Shown: positions 23,744 to 36,650 of the stretch, piece after piece
How positions within the stretch are numbered: the first letter of the stretch is position 1
Layout of the letters: every line of letters starts with the position of its first letter
Origin: Muricea muricata
Taxonomy: Eukaryota; Cnidaria; Anthozoa; Malacalcyonacea; Plexauridae
NCBI GenBank assembly: GCA_963855995.1
Contig: OY979717.1
Coordinates: 41,626,107-41,690,106 of the forward strand
Direction: 5' to 3'
Length of the DNA: 64,000 nucleotides
The notes under the pieces: model-generated
The model's input: the letters and a program-made list of their open reading frames with translations, nothing else
Told to the model about the DNA's origin: nothing
Database searches by the model: none
Made by a program: the position numbers and the translations under genes

Positions 23744-26700
23744 CTGTTTTTTCCCCGTCATCGTTCTTATCTTCTGCGAAACATCGAAATGAACGAGAAG
23801 CATATTCTTTTAACGCACACATGTTCACCACCATACCATCTATAAATTACCGGTTCTCGTCCGATCACCGCAGTTAAACTAGACTGGGCGGAGTTAGTAC
23901 TTGGATGGGAGACCGCCTAGGAATACTTCGTGTCGTGAGCTCTGTTTTTCCCGTGTCATCGTTCTGTTCTTCTATGAAATATCGAATTCATAGAGAAGCA
24001 TGATCTTGTAAGCACTGATGTTCACGACCATACCGTCTGGAAAATACCGGTTCTCTTCCGATCACCGCAGTTAAACTAGACTGGGCGGAGTTAGTACTTG
24101 GATGGGAGACCGCCTAGGAATACTTCGTGTCGTGAGCTCTATTTTTTCTTCAGTCATCGTTCTATTCTTCTATGAAATATCGAATTCATACAGAAGCATA
24201 TTCTTGTGAAGCACAGATGTTCACGACCATACCGTCTGGAAAATACCGGTTCCAGTCCGACCACCGCAGTTAAACTAGACTGGACGGAGTTAATACTAGG
24301 ATGGGAGACCGCCTAGGAATACTTCGTGTCGTGAGCTCTGCTTTTTCCCCTGTCATCGTTCCTATCTTTTGCGAAAAATCGAAATGAATGAGAAGCATAT
24401 TCTTTTAACGCACACATGTTCACGACCATATCGTCTGGAAAATACCGGTTCTCGTCAGATCACCGCAGCTAAACTAGACTGGGCGGAGTTAGTACTTGGA
24501 TGGGAGACCGCCTAAGAATACTTCGTGTCGTGAACTCTGTTTTTTCCCGGGTCATCGTTCTATTCTTCTATGAAATATCGAATTCATACAGAAGCATATT
24601 CTTGTAAAACACACATGTTCACGACAATACCGTCTGGAAAATACCGGTTCTCGTCCGATCACCGCAGTTAAACTAGACTGGGCGGAGTTAGTACTTGGAT
24701 GGGAGTTCGCGTAGGAATACTTCGTGTCGTGAGCTCTGTTTTTTCCCCTGTCATCGTTCTTATCTTCTGCGAAACATCGAAATGAATGAGAAGCATATTC
24801 TTTTAACGCACACATGTTCACGACCATACCATCTATAAATTACCGGTTCTCGTCCGATCACCGCAGTTAAACTAGACTGGGCGGAGTTAGTACTTGGATG
24901 GGAGACCGCCTAGCAATACTTCGTTTCGTGAGCTCTGCTTTTTCCCCTGTCATTGTTCTATTCTTCTATGAAATAACGAATTCATAGAGAAGCATATTCT
25001 TGTAAAACACACATGTTCACGATCATACCGTCTGGAAAGTACCGGTTCTCGTCCGATCACCGCAGTTAAACTAGACTGGGCGGAGTTAGTACTTGGATGG
25101 GAGACCGCTTAGGAATACTTCGTGTCGTGAGCTCTGTTTTTTCCCGGGTCATCGTTCTATTCTTCTATGAAATATCGAATTCATACAGAAGCATATTCTT
25201 GAGAAGCACAGATGTTCACGACCATACCGTCTGGAAAATACCGGTTCTCGTCCGATCACCGCAGTTAAACTAGACTGAACGGAGTTAGTACTTGGATGGG
25301 AGACCGCCTAGGAATACTTCGTGTCGTGAGCTCCGCTTTTTCCCCTGTCATTGTTCTATTCTTCTATGAAATATCGAATTCATAGAGAAGCATATTCTTG
25401 TAAAACACACATGTTCACGACCATACCGTCTTGAAAATACCGGTTCTCGTCCGATCACCGCAGTTAAATTAGACTGGGCGGAGTTAGTACTTGGATGGGA
25501 GACCGCTTAGGAATACTTCGTGTCGTGAGCTCTGTTTTTCCCGTGTCATCGTTCTATTCTTCTATGAAATATCGAATTCATAAAGAAGCATGATCTTGTA
25601 AAGCACAGATGTTCACGACCATACCGTCTGGAACATACCGGTTCTCGTCCGATCACCGCAGTTAAACTAGACTGGGCGGAGTTAGTATTTGGATGGGAGA
25701 CCGCCTAGGAATACTTCGTGTCGTGAGCTCTGTTTTTTCCCGTGTCATCGTTCTTATCTTTTGCGAAACATCGAAATGAATGAGAAGCATATTCTTTTAA
25801 CGCACACATGTTCACGACCATACCATCTATAAATTACCGGTTCTCGTCCGATCACCGCAGTTAAATTAGACTGGGCAGAGTTAGTACTTGGATGGGAGAC
25901 CGCCTAGGAATACTTCGTGTCGTGAGCTATGTTTTTTCCCGGGTCATCGTTCTATTCTTCTATAAAATATCGAATTCATAGAGAAGCATATTCTTGTAAA
26001 CCACACATGTTCACGACCATACCGTCCGGAAAATACCGGTTCTCGTCCGATCACCGCAGTTAAACTAGACTGGGCGGAGTTAGTACTTGGATGGGAGACC
26101 GCCTAGGAATACTTCGTGTCGTGAGCTCCGCTTTTTCCCCTGTCATTGTTCTATTCTTCAATGAAATATCGAATTCATAGAGAAGCATATTCTTGTAAAA
26201 CACACATGTTCACGACCATACCGTCTTGAAAATACCGGTTCTCGTCCGATCACCGCAGTTAAATTAGACTGGGCGGAGTTAGTACTTGGATGGGAGACCG
26301 CCTAGGAATACTTCGTGTCGTGAGCTCTGTTTTTCCCGTGTCATCCTTCTATTCTTCTATGAAATATCGAACTCATAAAGAAGCATGATCTGGTAAAGCA
26401 CAGATGTTCACGACCATACCGTCTGGAACATACCGGTTCTCGTCCGACCACCGCAGTTAAACTAGACTGGACGGAGTTAGTACTAGGATGCGAGACCGCC
26501 TAGGAATACTTCGTGTCGTGAGTTCTGTTTTTCCCCTGTCATCGTTCTTATCTTTTGCGAAACATCGAAATGAATGAGAAGCATATTCTTTTAACGCACA
26601 CATGTTCACGACCATGCCGTCTGGAAAATACTGGTTCTCGTCCGATCACCGCAGTTAAACTAGACTGGGTGGAGTTAGTACTTGGATGGGAGACAGCCTA

Positions 26701-27738
26701 GGAATACTTCGTGTCGTGAGCTATGTTTTTTCCCGGGTCATCGTTCTATTCTTCTATAAAATATCGAATTCATAGAGAAGCATATTCTTGTAAACCACAC
26801 ATGTTCACGACCATACGGTCTGGAAAATACCGGTTCTCGTCCGATCACCGCAGTTAAACTAGACTGGGCGGAGTTAGTACTTGGATGGGAGACCGCCTAG
26901 GAATACTTCGTGTCGTGAGCTCCGCTTTTTCCCCTGTCATTGTTCTATTCTTCTATGAAATATCGAATTCATAGAGAAGCATATTCTTGTAAAACACACA
27001 TGTTCACGACCATACCGTCTTGAAAATACCGGTTCTCGTCCGATCACCGCAGCTAAATTAGACTGGGCGGAGTTAGTACTTGGATAGGAGACCGCCTAGG
27101 AATATTTCGTGTCGTGAGCTCTGTTTTTCCCGTGTCATCGTTCTATTCTTCTATGAAATATCGAATTCATAAAGAAGCATGATCTGGTAAAGCACAGATG
27201 TTCACGACCATACCATCTGGAACATACCGGTTCTCGTCCGACCACCGCAGTTAAACTAGACTGGACGGAGTTAGTACTAGGATGCGAGACCGCCTAGGAA
27301 TACTTCGTGTCGTGAGTTCTGTTTTTCACTTGTCATCGTTCTTATCTTTTGCGAAACATCGAAATGAATGAGAAGCATATTCTTTTAACGCACACATGTT
27401 CACGACCATGCCGTCTGGAAAATACTGGTTCTCGTCCGATCACCGCAGTTAAACTAGACTGGGCGGAGTTAGTACTTGGATGGGAGACCGCCTAGGAATA
27501 CTTCGTGTCGTGAGCTATGCTTTTTTCCCTGTCATTGTTCTATTCTTCTATGAAATATCGAATTCATAGAGAAGCATATTCTTGTAAAACACACATGTTC
27601 ACGACCATACCGTCTGGAAAATACCGGTTCTCGTCCGATCACCGCAGTTAAACTAGACTGGGCGGAGTTAGTACTTGGATGGGAGACCGCCTAGGAATAC
27701 TTCGTGTCGTGAGCTCCGCTTTTTCCCCTGTCATTGTT
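23715..27738 (+). repeat. Higher-order repeat, 4,369-bp offset, right copy
   Basis: Counterpart of 19,346-23,369, nearly identical by eye across 4 kb. Confidence 0.88.
23823..27715 (+). rRNA. 5S: 5S rRNA genes, block 8 (20 copies), second copy of the 4,369-bp segment
   Basis: Starts: 23823, 24020, 24219, 24418, 24617, 24816, 25015, 25214, 25413, 25611, 25810, 26009, 26208, 26406, 26604, 26803, 27002, 27200, 27398, 27597. Each is the counterpart of a gene 4,369 bp to the left (19454 to 23228). Almost all alleles and spacers are identical; rare differences include CATATCGTC in 24418 against CATACCGTC in 20049, and AAACTAG against AAAGTAG in the same pair. Confidence 0.94.
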
Positions 27739-29859
27739 TTATTCTTCTATGAAATATCGAATTCATAGAGAAGCATATTCTTGTAAAACACACATGTTCA
27801 CGACCATACCGTCTTGAAAATACCGGTTCTCGTCCGATCGTCGCAGTTAAATTAGACTGGGCGGAGTTAGTACTTGGATGGGAGACCGCTTAGGAATACT
27901 TCGTGTCGTGAGCTCTGTTTTTCCCGTGTCATCGTTCTATTCTTCTATGAAATATCGAATTCATAAAGAAGCATGATCTGGTAAAGCACAGATGTTCACG
28001 ACCATACCGTCTGGAACATACCGGTTCTCGTCCGATCACCGCAGTTAAACTAGACTGGGCGGAGTTAGTACTTGGATGGGAGACCGCCTAGGAATACTTC
28101 GTGTGGTGAGCTCTGTTTTTTCCCGTGTCATCGTTCTTATCTTTTGGAAACATCGAAATGAATGAGAAGCATATTCTTTTAACGCACACATGTTCACGAC
28201 CATACCATCTATAAATTACCGGTTCTCGTCCGATCACCGCAGTTAAATTAGACTGGGCGGAGTTAGTACTTGGATGGGAGACCGCCTAGGAATACTTCGT
28301 GTCGTGAGCTACGTTTTTTCCCGGGTCATCGTTCTATTCTTCTATAAAATATCGAATTCATAGAGAAGCATATTCTTGTAAAACACACATGTTCACGACC
28401 ATACCGTCTTGAAAATACCGGTTCTCGTCCGATCACCGCAGTTAAATTAGACTGGGCGGAGTTAGTACTTGGATAAGAGACCGCTTATAAATACTTCGTG
28501 TCGTGAGCTCTGTTTTCCCCGTGTCATCGTTCTATTCTTCTATGAAATATCCAATTCATAAAGAAGCATGATCTGGTAAAGCACAGATGTTCACGACCAT
28601 ACCGTCTGGAACATACCGGTTCTCATCCGATCACCGCAGTTAAACTAGACTGGGCGGAGTTAGTACTTGTATGGGAGACCGCCTAGGAATACTTCGTGTC
28701 GTGAGCTCTGTTTTTTCCCGTGTCATCGTTCTTATCTTTTTCGAAACATCGAAATGAATGAGAAGCATATTCTTTTAACGCACACATGTTCACGACCATA
28801 CCATCTATAAATTACCGGTTCTCGTCCGATCACCGCAGTTAAATTAGACTGGGCGGAGTTAGTACTTGGATGGGAGACCGCCTAGGAATACTTCGTGTCG
28901 TGAGCTATGTTTTTTCCCGGGTCATCGTTCTATTCTTCTATAAAATATCGAATTCATAGAGAAGCATATTCTTGTAAACCACACATGTTCACGACCATAC
29001 CATCTATAAATTACCGGTTCTCGTCCGATCACCGCAGTTAAATTAGACTGGGCGGAGTTAGTACTTGGATGGGAGACCGCCTAGGAATACTTCGTGTCGT
29101 GAGCTATGCTTTTTTCCCTGTCATTGTTCTATTCTTCTATGAAATATCGAATTCATAGAGAAGCATATTCTTGTAAAACACACATGTTCACGACCATACC
29201 GTCTGGAAAATACCGGTTCTCGTCTGATCACCGCAGTTAAACTAGACCGGGCGGAGTTAGTACTTGAATGGGAGACCGCCTAAAAATACTTCGTGTCGTG
29301 AGCTCTGTTTTTTCCCGTGTCATCGTTCTATTCTTCTATGAAATATCGAATTCATACAGAAGCATATTCTTATGAAGCACAGATGCTCACGACCATACCG
29401 TCTGGAAAATACCGGTTCTCGTCCGATCACCGCAGTTAAACTAGACTGTGCGGAGTTAGTACTTGGATGGGAGACCGCCTAAAAATACTTCGTGTCGTGA
29501 GCTCTGTTTTTTCCCGTGTCATCGTTCTTATCTTTTCCGAAAACTCGAAATGAATGAGAAGCATATTCTTTTAACGCACACATGTTCACGACCATACCAT
29601 CTATAAATTACCGGTTCTCGTCCGATGACCGCAGTTAAACTAGACTGGGCGGATGTAATTGGATGGGAGACCGCCTAGGAATACTTCGTGTCGTGAACTC
29701 TGTTTTTTCCCGGGTCATCGTTCTATTCTTCTATGAAATATCGAATTCATACAGAAGCATATTCTTTTGAAGCACAGATGTTCACGACCATACCGTCTGG
29801 AAAATACCGGTTCTCGTCCGACCACCGCAGTTAAACTAGACTGGACGGAGTTAGTACTA
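27677..29859 (+). repeat. 2,183-bp tandem duplication, left copy (11 units)
   Basis: Directly abuts its second copy. The join lies inside a 5S gene: identity begins just after ACTTGG (27676) against ACTAGG (29859), so the crossover was within or near the C box of aligned genes. Confidence 0.9.
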
Positions 29860-29898
29860 GGATGGGAGACCGCCTAGGAATACTTCGTGTCGTGAGCT
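27796..29898 (+). rRNA. 5S: 5S rRNA genes, block 9 (11 copies), left half of the 2,183-bp tandem duplication
   Basis: Starts: 27796, 27994, 28192, 28391, 28589, 28788, 28987, 29186, 29385, 29584 (internal 3-nt loss, annotated separately), 29780. 28391 carries GGATAAGAGACC and CCGCTTATAAATAC, damaging the C box. 29186 has CTGATCACC in loop C with CCTAAAAATAC after the C box; 29385 begins GCTCACG and also has CCTAAAAATAC. 28987 carries the CATCTATAAATT allele behind a family B/C spacer, an unusual pairing in this array. Confidence 0.94.
29584..29699 (+). pseudogene. 5S rRNA variant with GTTAGTAC replaced by TGTAA (net -3 nt)
   Basis: Between the intermediate element and the C box, GGCGGATGTAATTGGATGGG stands where consensus has GGCGGAGTTAGTACTTGG followed by ATGGG. 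Eight bases are replaced by five, giving a 116-nt gene. The change removes part of the loop E region, which is conserved in eukaryotic 5S, and brings the A and C boxes 3 bp closer. It also has CGATGACCGC in helix III. Probably a non-functional RNA, though transcription is possible. The same variant recurs at 31767 and 33555. Confidence 0.75.
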
Positions 29899-32042
29899 CC
29901 GCTTTTTCCCCTGTCATTGTTTTATTCTTCTATGAAATATCGAATTCATAGAGAAGCATATTCTTGTAAAACACACATGTTCACGACCATACCGTCTTGA
30001 AAATACCGGTTCTCGTCCGATCATCGCAGTTAAATTAGACTGGGCGGAGTTAGTACTTGGATGGGAGACCGCTTAGGAATACTTCGTGTCGTGAGCTCTG
30101 TTTTTCCCGTGTCATCGTTCTATTCTTCTATGAAATATCGAATTCATAAAGAAGCATGATCTGGTAAAGCACAGATGTTCACGACCATACCGTCTGGAAC
30201 ATACCGGTTCTCGTCCGATCACCGCAGTTAAACTAGACTGGGCGGAGTTAGTACTTGGATGGGAGACCGCCTAGGAATACTTCGTGTGGTGAGCTCTGTT
30301 TTTTCCCGTGTCATCGTTCTTATCTTTTGGAAACATCGAAATGAATGAGAAGCATATTCTTTTAACGCACACATGTTCACGACCATACCATCTATAAATT
30401 ACCGGTTCTCGTCCGATCACCGCAGTTAAATTAGACTGGGCGGAGTTAGTACTTGGATGGGAGACCGCCTAGGAATACTTCGTGTCGTGAGCTACGTTTT
30501 TTCCCGGGTCATCGTTCTATTCTTCTATAAAATATCGAATTCATAGAGAAGCATATTCTTGTAAAACACACATGTTCACGACCATACCGTCTTGAAAATA
30601 CCGGTTCTCGTCCGATCACCGCAGTTAAATTAGACTGGGCGGAGTTAGTACTTGGATGGGAGACCGCTTATAAATACTTCGTGTCGTGAGCTCTGTTTTC
30701 CCCGTGTCATCGTTCTATTCTTCTATGAAATATCCAATTCATAAAGAAGCATGATCTGGTAAAGCACAGATGTTCACGACCATACCGTCTGGAACATACC
30801 GGTTCTCATCCGATCACCGCAGTTAAACTAGACTGGGCGGAGTTAGTACTTGTATGGGAGACCGCCTAGGAATACTTCGTGTCGTGAGCTCTGTTTTTTC
30901 CCGTGTCATCGTTCTTATCTTTTTCGAAACATCGAAATGAATGAGAAGCATATTCTTTTAACGCACACATGTTCACGACCATACCATCTATAAATTACCG
31001 GTTCTCGTCCGATCACCGCAGTTAAATTAGACTGGGCGGAGTTAGTACTTGGATGGGAGACCGCCTAGGAATACTTCGTGTCGTGAGCTATGTTTTTTCC
31101 CGGGTCATCGTTCTATTCTTCTATAAAATATCGAATTCATAGAGAAGCATATTCTTGTAAACCACACATGTTCACGACCATACCATCTATAAATTACCGG
31201 TTCTCGTCCGATCACCGCAGTTAAATTAGACTGGGCGGAGTTAGTACTTGGATGGGAGACCGCCTAGGAATACTTCGTGTCGTGAGCTATGCTTTTTTCC
31301 CTGTCATTGTTCTATTCTTCTATGAAATATCGAATTCATAGAGAAGCATATTCTTGTAAAACACACATGTTCACGACCATACCGTCTGGAAAATACCGGT
31401 TCTCGTCTGATCACCGCAGTTAAACTAGACCGGGCGGAGTTAGTACTTGAATGGGAGACCGCCTAAAAATACTTCGTGTCGTGAGCTCTGTTTTTTCCCG
31501 TGTCATCGTTCTATTCTTCTATGAAATATCGAATTCATACAGAAGCATATTCTTATGAAGCACAGATGCTCACGACCATACCGTCTGGAAAATACCGGTT
31601 CTCGTCCGATCACCGCAGTTAAACTAGACTGTGCGGAGTTAGTACTTGGATGGGAGACCGCCTAAAAATACTTCGTGTCGTGAGCTCTGTTTTTTCCCGT
31701 GTCATCGTTCTTATCTTTTCCGAAAACTCGAAATGAATGAGAAGCATATTCTTTTAACGCACACATGTTCACGACCATACCATCTATAAATTACCGGTTC
31801 TCGTCCGATGACCGCAGTTAAACTAGACTGGGCGGATGTAATTGGATGGGAGACCGCCTAGGAATACTTCGTGTCGTGAACTCTGTTTTTTCCCGGGTCA
31901 TCGTTCTATTCTTCTATGAAATATCGAATTCATACAGAAGCATATTCTTTTGAAGCACAGATGTTCACGACCATACCGTCTGGAAAATACCGGTTCTCGT
32001 CCGACCACCGCAGTTAAACTAGACTGGACGGAGTTAGTACTA
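29860..32042 (+). repeat. 2,183-bp tandem duplication, right copy (11 units)
   Basis: Very few differences from the left copy were seen. Identity to the left copy continues to about 32,081. Confidence 0.9.
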
Positions 32043-32081
32043 GGATGGGAGACCGCCTAGGAATACTTCGTGTCGTGAGCT
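29979..32081 (+). rRNA. 5S: 5S rRNA genes, block 10 (11 copies), right half of the 2,183-bp tandem duplication
   Basis: Starts: 29979, 30177, 30375, 30574, 30772, 30971, 31170, 31369, 31568, 31767 (internal 3-nt loss), 31963. The order of alleles and spacers equals block 9. The differences I could see are GATCATCGCAG in 29979 against GATCGTCGCAG in 27796, and GGATGGGAGACC in 30574 against GGATAAGAGACC in 28391, which suggests a recent duplication. Confidence 0.94.
31767..31882 (+). pseudogene. 5S rRNA variant with TGTAA replacement, second copy
   Basis: Identical change to the gene at 29584, carried along by the 2,183-bp tandem duplication. Confidence 0.75.
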
Positions 32082-32161
32082 ATGCTTTTTTCCCTGTCAT
32101 TGTTCTATTCTTCTATGAAATATCGAATTCATAGAGAAGCATATTCTTGTAAAACACACAT

Positions 32162-34862
32162 GTTCACGACCATACCGTCTGGAAATGGCCGGTTCTCGTC
32201 CGATCACCGCAGTTAAACTAGACTGGGCGGAGTTAGTACTTGGAGGGGAGACCGCCTAGGAATACTTCGTGTCGTGAGCTCCGCTTTTTCCCCTGTCATT
32301 GTTCTATTCTTCTATGAAATATCGAATTCATAGAGAAGCATAATCTTGTAAAACACACATGTTCACGACCATACCGTCTGGAAAATACCGGTTCTCGTCC
32401 GATCACCGCAGTTAAATTAGACTGGGCGGAGTTAGTACTTGGATGGGAGACCGCCTAGGAATACTTCGTGTGGTGAGCTCTGTTTTTTCCCGTGTCATCG
32501 TTCTTATCTTTTGCGAAACATCGAAATGAATGAGAAGCATATTCTTTTAACGCACACATGTTCACGACCATACCATCTATAAATTACCGGTTCTCGTCCG
32601 ATCACCGCAGTTAAATTAGACTGGGCGGAGTTAGTACTTGGATGGGAGACCGCCTAGGAATACTTCGTGTCGTGAGCTATGTTTTTTTTCGGCTCATCGT
32701 TCTATTCTTCTATAAAATATCGAAATCATAGAGAAGCATATTCTTGTAAACCACACATGTTCACGACCATACCGTCTGGAAAATACCGGTTCTCGTCTGA
32801 TCACCGCAGTTAAACTAGACCGGGCGGAGTTAGTACTTGGATGGGAGACCGCTTAGGAATACTTCGTGTCGTGAGCTCTGTTTTTTCCCGGGTCATCGTT
32901 CTATTCTTCTATGAAATATCGAATTCATACAGAAGCATATTCTTATGAAGCACAGATGTTCACGACCATACCGTCTGGAAAATACCGGTTCTCGTCCGAT
33001 CACCGCAGTTAAACTAGACTGGGCGGAGTTAGTACTAGGATGGGAGACCGCCTAAAAATACTTCGTGTCGTGAGCTCTGTTTTTTCCCGTGTCATCGTTC
33101 TTATCTTTTTCGAAAACTCGAAATGAATGAGAAGCATATTCTTTTAACGCACACATGTTCACGACCATACCATCTATAAATTACCGGTTCTCGTCCGATG
33201 ACCGCAGTTAAACTAGACTGGGCGGAGTTAGTACTTGAATGGGAGACCGCCTAAAAATACTTCGTGTCGTGAGCTCTGTTTTTTCCCGTGTCATCGTTCT
33301 ATTCTTCTATGAAATATCGAATTCATACAGAAGCATATTCTTATGAAGCACAGATGCTCACGACCATACCGTCTGGAAAATACCGGTTCTCGTCCGATCA
33401 CCGCAGTTAAACTAGACTGTGCGGAGTTAGTACTTGGATGGGAGACCGCCTAAAAATACTTCGTGTCGTGAGCTCTGTTTTTTCCCGTGTCATCGTTCTT
33501 ATCTTTTCCGAAAACTCGAAATGAATGAGAAGCATATTCTTTTAACGCACACATGTTCACGACCATACCATCTATAAATTACCGGTTCTCGTCCGATGAC
33601 CGCAGTTAAACTAGACTGGGCGGATGTAATTGGATGGGAGACCGCCTAGGAATACTTCGTGTCGTGAACTCTGTTTTTTCCCGGGTCATCGTTCTATTCT
33701 TCTATGAAATATCGAATTCATACAGAAGCATATTCTTTTGAAGCACAGATGTTCACGACCATACCGTCTGGAAAATACCGGTTCTCGTCCGACCACCGCA
33801 GTTAAACTAGACTGGACGGAGTTAGTACTAGGATGGGAGACCGCCTAGGAATACTTCGTGTCGTGAGTTCTGTTTTTCCCCTGTCATCGTTCTTATCTTT
33901 TGCGAAACATCGAAATGAATGAGAAGCATATTCTTTTAACGCAAACATGTTCACGACCATGCCGTCTGGAAAATACTGGTTCTCGTCCGATCACCGCAGT
34001 TAAACTAGACTGGGCGGAGTTAGTACTTGGATGGGAGACCGCCTAGGAATACTTCGTGTCGTGAGCTATGCTTTTTTCCCTGTCATTGTTCTATTCTTCT
34101 ATGAAATATCGAATTCATAGAGAAGCATATTCTTGTAAAACACACATGTTCACGACCATACCGTCTGGAAAATGCCGGTTCTCGTCCGATCACCGCAGTT
34201 AAACTAGACTGGGCGGAGTTAGTACTTGGAGGGGAGACCGCCTAGGAATACTTCGTGTCGTGAGCTCCGCTTTTTCCCCTGTCATTGTTCTATTCTTCTA
34301 TGAAATATCGAATTCATAGAGAAGCATAATCTTGTAAAACACACATGTTCACGACCATACCGTCTGGAAAATACCGGTTCTCGTCCGATCACCGCAGTTA
34401 AATTAGACTGGGCGGAGTTAGTACTTGGATGGGAGACCGCCTAGGAATACTTCGTGTCGTGAGCTCCGCTTTTTCCCCTGTCATTGTTCTATTCTTCTAT
34501 GAAATATCGAATTCATAGAGAAGCATAATCTTGTAAAACACACATGTTCACGACCATACCGTCTGGAAAATACCGGTTCTCGTCCGATCACCGCAGTTAA
34601 ATTAGACTGGGCGGAGTTAGTACTTGGATGGGAGACCGCTTAGGAATACTTCGTGTCGTGAGCTCTGTTTTTCCCGTGTCATCGTTCTATTCTTCTATGA
34701 AATATCGAATTCATAGAGAAGCATGATCTTGTAAAGCACAGATGTTCACGACCATACCGTCTGGAAAATACCGGTTCTCGCCCGATCACCGCAGTTAAAC
34801 GAGACTGGGCGGAGTTAGTACTTGGATTGGAGACCGCCTAGGAATACTTCGTGTGGTGAGCT
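32162..34862 (+). rRNA. 5S: 5S rRNA genes, block 11 (14 copies), mosaic
   Basis: Starts: 32162, 32361, 32560, 32759, 32958, 33157, 33356, 33555 (internal 3-nt loss), 33751, 33949, 34148, 34347, 34546, 34744. Genes 33356-33751 repeat 31568-31963 at an offset of 1,788 bp. 32162 and 34148 share GGAGGGGAGACC, a C-box change, and lie 1,986 bp apart. 32560-33157 form a module found again at 41501 and 57992. 34744 has CTCGCCCGATC, AACGAGACTGG and GGATTGGAGACC, three changes in one gene. Confidence 0.94.
33555..33670 (+). pseudogene. 5S rRNA variant with TGTAA replacement, third copy
   Basis: Same change again, 1,788 bp after the second copy, in a three-gene segment that repeats 31568-31963. Three copies of a defective gene within 4 kb show that duplication spreads defective and normal units alike. 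Confidence 0.75.
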
Positions 34863-36650
34863 CTGTTTTTTCCCGTGTCATCGTTCTTATCTTTTGCAAA
34901 ACATCGAAATGAATTAGAAGCATATTCTTTTAACGCACACATGTTCACGACCATACCATCTATAAATTACCGGTTCTCGTCCGATCACCGCAGTTAAATT
35001 AGACTGGGCGGAGTTAGTACTTGGATGAGAGACCGCCTAGGAATACTTCGTGTCGTGAGCTCTGCTTTTTCCCCTGTCATCGTTCTTATCTTTTGCGGAA
35101 CATCGAAATGAATGAGAAGCATATTCTTTTAACGCACACATGTTCACGACCTAACCGTCTGGAAAATACCGGTTCTCGTCCGATCACCGCAGTTAAACTA
35201 GACTGGGCGGAGTTAGTACTTGGATGGGAGACCGCCTAGGAATACTTCGTGTCGTGAGCTCTACTTTTTCCCCTGTCATTGTTCTATTCTTCTATGAAAT
35301 ATCGAATTCATAGAGAAGCATATTCTTGTAAAACACACACGTTCACGACCATACCGTCTGGAGAATACCGGTTCTCGTCCGATCACCGCAGTTAAATTAG
35401 ACTGGGCGGAGTTAGTACTTGGATGGGAGACCGCTTAGGAATACTTCGTGTCGTGAGCTCTGTTTTTCCCGTGTCATCGTTCTTTTCTTCTATGAAATAT
35501 CGAATTCATCGAGAAGCATGATCTTAGAAAGTACAGATGTTCACGACCATACCGTCTGGAAAATACCGGTTCTCGTCCGATCACCGCAGTTGAACTAGAC
35601 TGGGCGGAGTTAGTACTTGGATGGGAGACCGCTTAGGAATACTTCGTGTGGTGAGCTCTGTTTTTTCCCCTGTCATCGTTCTTATCTTTTGCGAAACATC
35701 GAAATGAATGAGAAGCATATTCTTTTAACGCACACATGTTCACGACCATACCATCTATAAATTACCGGTTCTCGTCCGATCACCGCAGTTAAACTAGACT
35801 GGGCGGAGTTAGTACTTCGATGGGAGACCGGCTAGGAATACTTCGTGTCGTGAGCTCTGTTTTTTCCCCTGTCATCGTTCTTATCTTTTGCGAAACATCG
35901 AAATGAATGAGAAGCATATTCTTTTAACGCACACATGTTCACGACGATACCATCTATAAATTACCGGTTCTCGTCCGATCACCGCAGTTAAACTAGACTG
36001 GGCGGAGTTAGTACTTGGATGGGAGACCGCCTAGGAATACTTCGTGTCGTGAACTCTGTTTTTTCCCGGGTCATCGTTCTATTCTTCTATGAAATATCGA
36101 ATTCATACAAAAGCATCTTCTTGTGAAGCACAGATGTTCACGACCATATCGTCTGGAAAATACCGGTTCTCGTCCAACCACCGCAGTTAAACTAGACTGG
36201 ACGGAGTTAGTACTAGGATGGGAGACCGCCTAGGAATACTTCGTGTCGTGAGTTCTGTTTTTTCCCCTGTCATCGTTCTTATCTTTTGCGAAACATCGAA
36301 ATGAATGAGAAGCATATTCTTTTAACGCACACATGTTCAGGACCATACCGTCTGGAAAATACCGGTTCTCGTCCGATCACCGCAGTTAGACTAGACTGGG
36401 CGGAGTTAGTACTTGGATGGAAGACCGCCTAGGAATACTTCGTGTCGTGAGCTCTGCTTTTTCCCCTGTCATTGTTCTATTCTTCTATGAAATATCGAAT
36501 TGATAGAGAAGCATATTCTTGTAAAACACACATGTTCACGACCATACCATCTGGAAAATACCGGTTCACGTCCGATCACCGCAGTTAAACTAGACTGGGC
36601 GGAGTTAGTACTTGGATGGGAGACCGCCTAGGAATACTTCGTGTCGTGAG
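34840..36650 (+). repeat. Higher-order repeat, 2,782-bp offset, left copy
   Basis: Matches about 37,622-39,432. Beyond this the match resumes at an offset of 2,585 bp (36,850-37,620 against 39,435-40,205), showing loss of one 197-bp unit from the right copy. Confidence 0.85.
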
